A stretch of 6,533 nucleotides of DNA from Nitrospinae bacterium CG11_big_fil_rev_8_21_14_0_20_56_8 (GTDB taxonomy: Bacteria > Nitrospinota > Nitrospinia > Nitrospinales > VA-1): positions 24,401 through 30,933 of the forward strand of contig PCWF01000153.1 in the NCBI GenBank assembly GCA_002796165.1, written 5' to 3'. A program made the translations under genes and the position numbers. This document shows, piece by piece, positions 5,658 through 6,533 of this stretch. Numbering within the stretch: the first letter of the stretch is position 1; each line of letters starts with the position of its first letter. Below the pieces are notes generated by a model. That model made no database searches. It worked only from the letters and a program-made list of their open reading frames with translations, and had not been told where the DNA came from.

Positions 5658-6533
5658 TCAAACCAGATTATAACCCGTTTCCCCGTGCTGGGTGGTATCC
5701 AGCCCGGTTTCTTCCTCCTCGTCGTTGACGCGGAATCCCATGGTCTTTTCAATGACCAGGACGATTCCATAGGTGACGATGAAGGAATAGCCCGCCGCGG
5801 CCAGAATTCCCACCGCCTGAATGCCGACCTGGGTGAGATTTCCCGACAGCATTCCCGTTCCCCCGACCGTCACGAACAGGCCGGTGGCGAGTGCTCCCCA
5901 GGCGCCACCCACGCCGTGGATGCCAAAGGCATCGAGGGAATCGTCGTAACCCAGTTTCATCTTCAATACCACGGCCATAAAGCAGAGTGCGCCCGCCACG
6001 AAACCGATGACGAGAGCCCAGAGAGGTTCGACAAAACCAGCGGCCGGGGTGATGGCTACCAGCCCGGCAACGACCCCAGATGCCGCCCCGAGCGCGCTGG
6101 CTTTGCCAATTTTGTAATACTCAGCGGCCAACCAACCCAGCATTCCCGCTCCGGTGGCGATCTGGGTATTGGTGAACGCCAAAACCGCAATCTCGTTGGC
6201 GGCCAGGGCGCTTCCCGCATTGAATCCGAACCACCCAAACCAGAGGAGCCCCGCGCCCAGAAGCGTCAAGGGGAGGCTGTGAGGGATCATCAACCGCCCC
6301 GGAAATCCATTCCGCTTTTTAAGTACGAAGGTCGCGGCCAAGGCGGCGACACCCGAGGAGATGTGGACCACCGTTCCCCCGGCGAAGTCGAGGGCGCCCA
6401 GGCTTCCCAGCCAGCCCCCTCCCCAGACCCAATGGCAAATGGGATCGTAAACCAGCGTCGACCAGATAAAAATGAATACCACATAAGCCTTGAATTCCAC
6501 CCGTTCGGCAAATCCCCCGCTGATCAGAGCGGC
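5658..6533 (-). CDS. amt: Amt/AmtB-family ammonium transporter, C-terminal part (5' end outside window)
   Basis: The frame is open from the window edge to the stop at 5660-5658, giving 291 residues; the N-terminal helices are missing. It begins ALISGGFAERVEFKAY, then HWVWGGGWL (pore-region Trp) and DFAGGTVVHISSG with the first pore histidine (codon 6365-6363). WFGFNAGSA follows, then GKASALGAASG and DAFGIHGVGG with the second pore histidine (codon 5918-5916). These are the hallmark motifs of Amt channels, trimeric inner-membrane proteins that take up ammonium as NH3 through a twin-His pore. The C-terminal tail GLDTTQHGETGY keeps the conserved element that binds the PII protein GlnK, so uptake is probably under PII control. 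No glnK/glnB lies downstream; it could be upstream, outside the window. The GTG at 6500 is an internal codon, not the start. Pore motifs and tail look intact. Confidence 0.96.
   Translation of the reverse strand, partial: AALISGGFAERVEFKAYVVFIFIWSTLVYDPICHWVWGGGWLGSLGALDFAGGTVVHISSGVAALAATFVLKKRNGFPGRLMIPHSLPLTLLGAGLLWFGWFGFNAGSALAANEIAVLAFTNTQIATGAGMLGWLAAEYYKIGKASALGAASGVVAGLVAITPAAGFVEPLWALVIGFVAGALCFMAVVLKMKLGYDDSLDAFGIHGVGGAWGALATGLFVTVGGTGMLSGNLTQVGIQAVGILAAAGYSFIVTYGIVLVIEKTMGFRVNDEEEETGLDTTQHGETGYNLV

Noticed and set aside
6290..6511. Alternative minus-strand open frame inside amt
   Set aside because: It is in a different frame from the intact Amt translation, which carries both pore histidines and the FNAGS motif across the same bases.

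Overview
The window reads as a chromosomal stretch of a Gram-negative bacterium. The evidence is an outer-membrane beta-barrel protein with a signal peptide and C-terminal aromatic residues, plus cytosolic multi-PAS kinases and an Amt-type ammonium transporter. The mix would suit an environmental, probably aquatic lineage such as Nitrospinota, Nitrospirota or a deltaproteobacterial relative. That placement is inference from gene style only, because no marker gene is present.

Every supported gene lies on the minus strand, so transcription runs from high to low coordinates. In that order they are: (1) the C-terminal 291 residues of an Amt/AmtB ammonium transporter (6533-5658, 5' end outside the window); (2) an intergenic region with an inverted repeat, a ten-base T tract and a promoter candidate with a perfect -35 box; (3) a 380-aa secreted beta-barrel porin-like protein (5474-4332) ending in a strong Rho-independent terminator (4310-4280); (4) about 340 bases without a supported gene, which must hold the promoter of the next unit; (5) a PAS-PAS-PAS-HisKA_2 sensor kinase (3940-2042); (6) a REC-PAS-HisKA hybrid kinase (2042-546) whose ATG shares a base with the preceding TAA; (7) a 118-aa three-helix membrane protein of unknown function (470-114); (8) the first 42 codons of a low-specificity L-threonine aldolase (127-1), overlapping the membrane protein gene by 14 bases.

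The two kinases form one translationally coupled signalling module. The first has no receiver domain, and the second begins with a complete one, so His-to-Asp transfer from the first to the second is the simplest model. Neither protein carries a DNA-binding, cyclic-di-GMP or other output domain, so the final target is outside the window or unknown. Two sequence oddities deserve attention. The first PAS domain of the first kinase resembles FixL but lacks its haem-ligand histidine. The second kinase has a degenerate ATP-lid glycine motif.

No mobile element, CRISPR array, tRNA or rRNA was seen. Apart from the kinase pair, the window looks like ordinary core or accessory chromosome, and I do not see a clear undescribed system.
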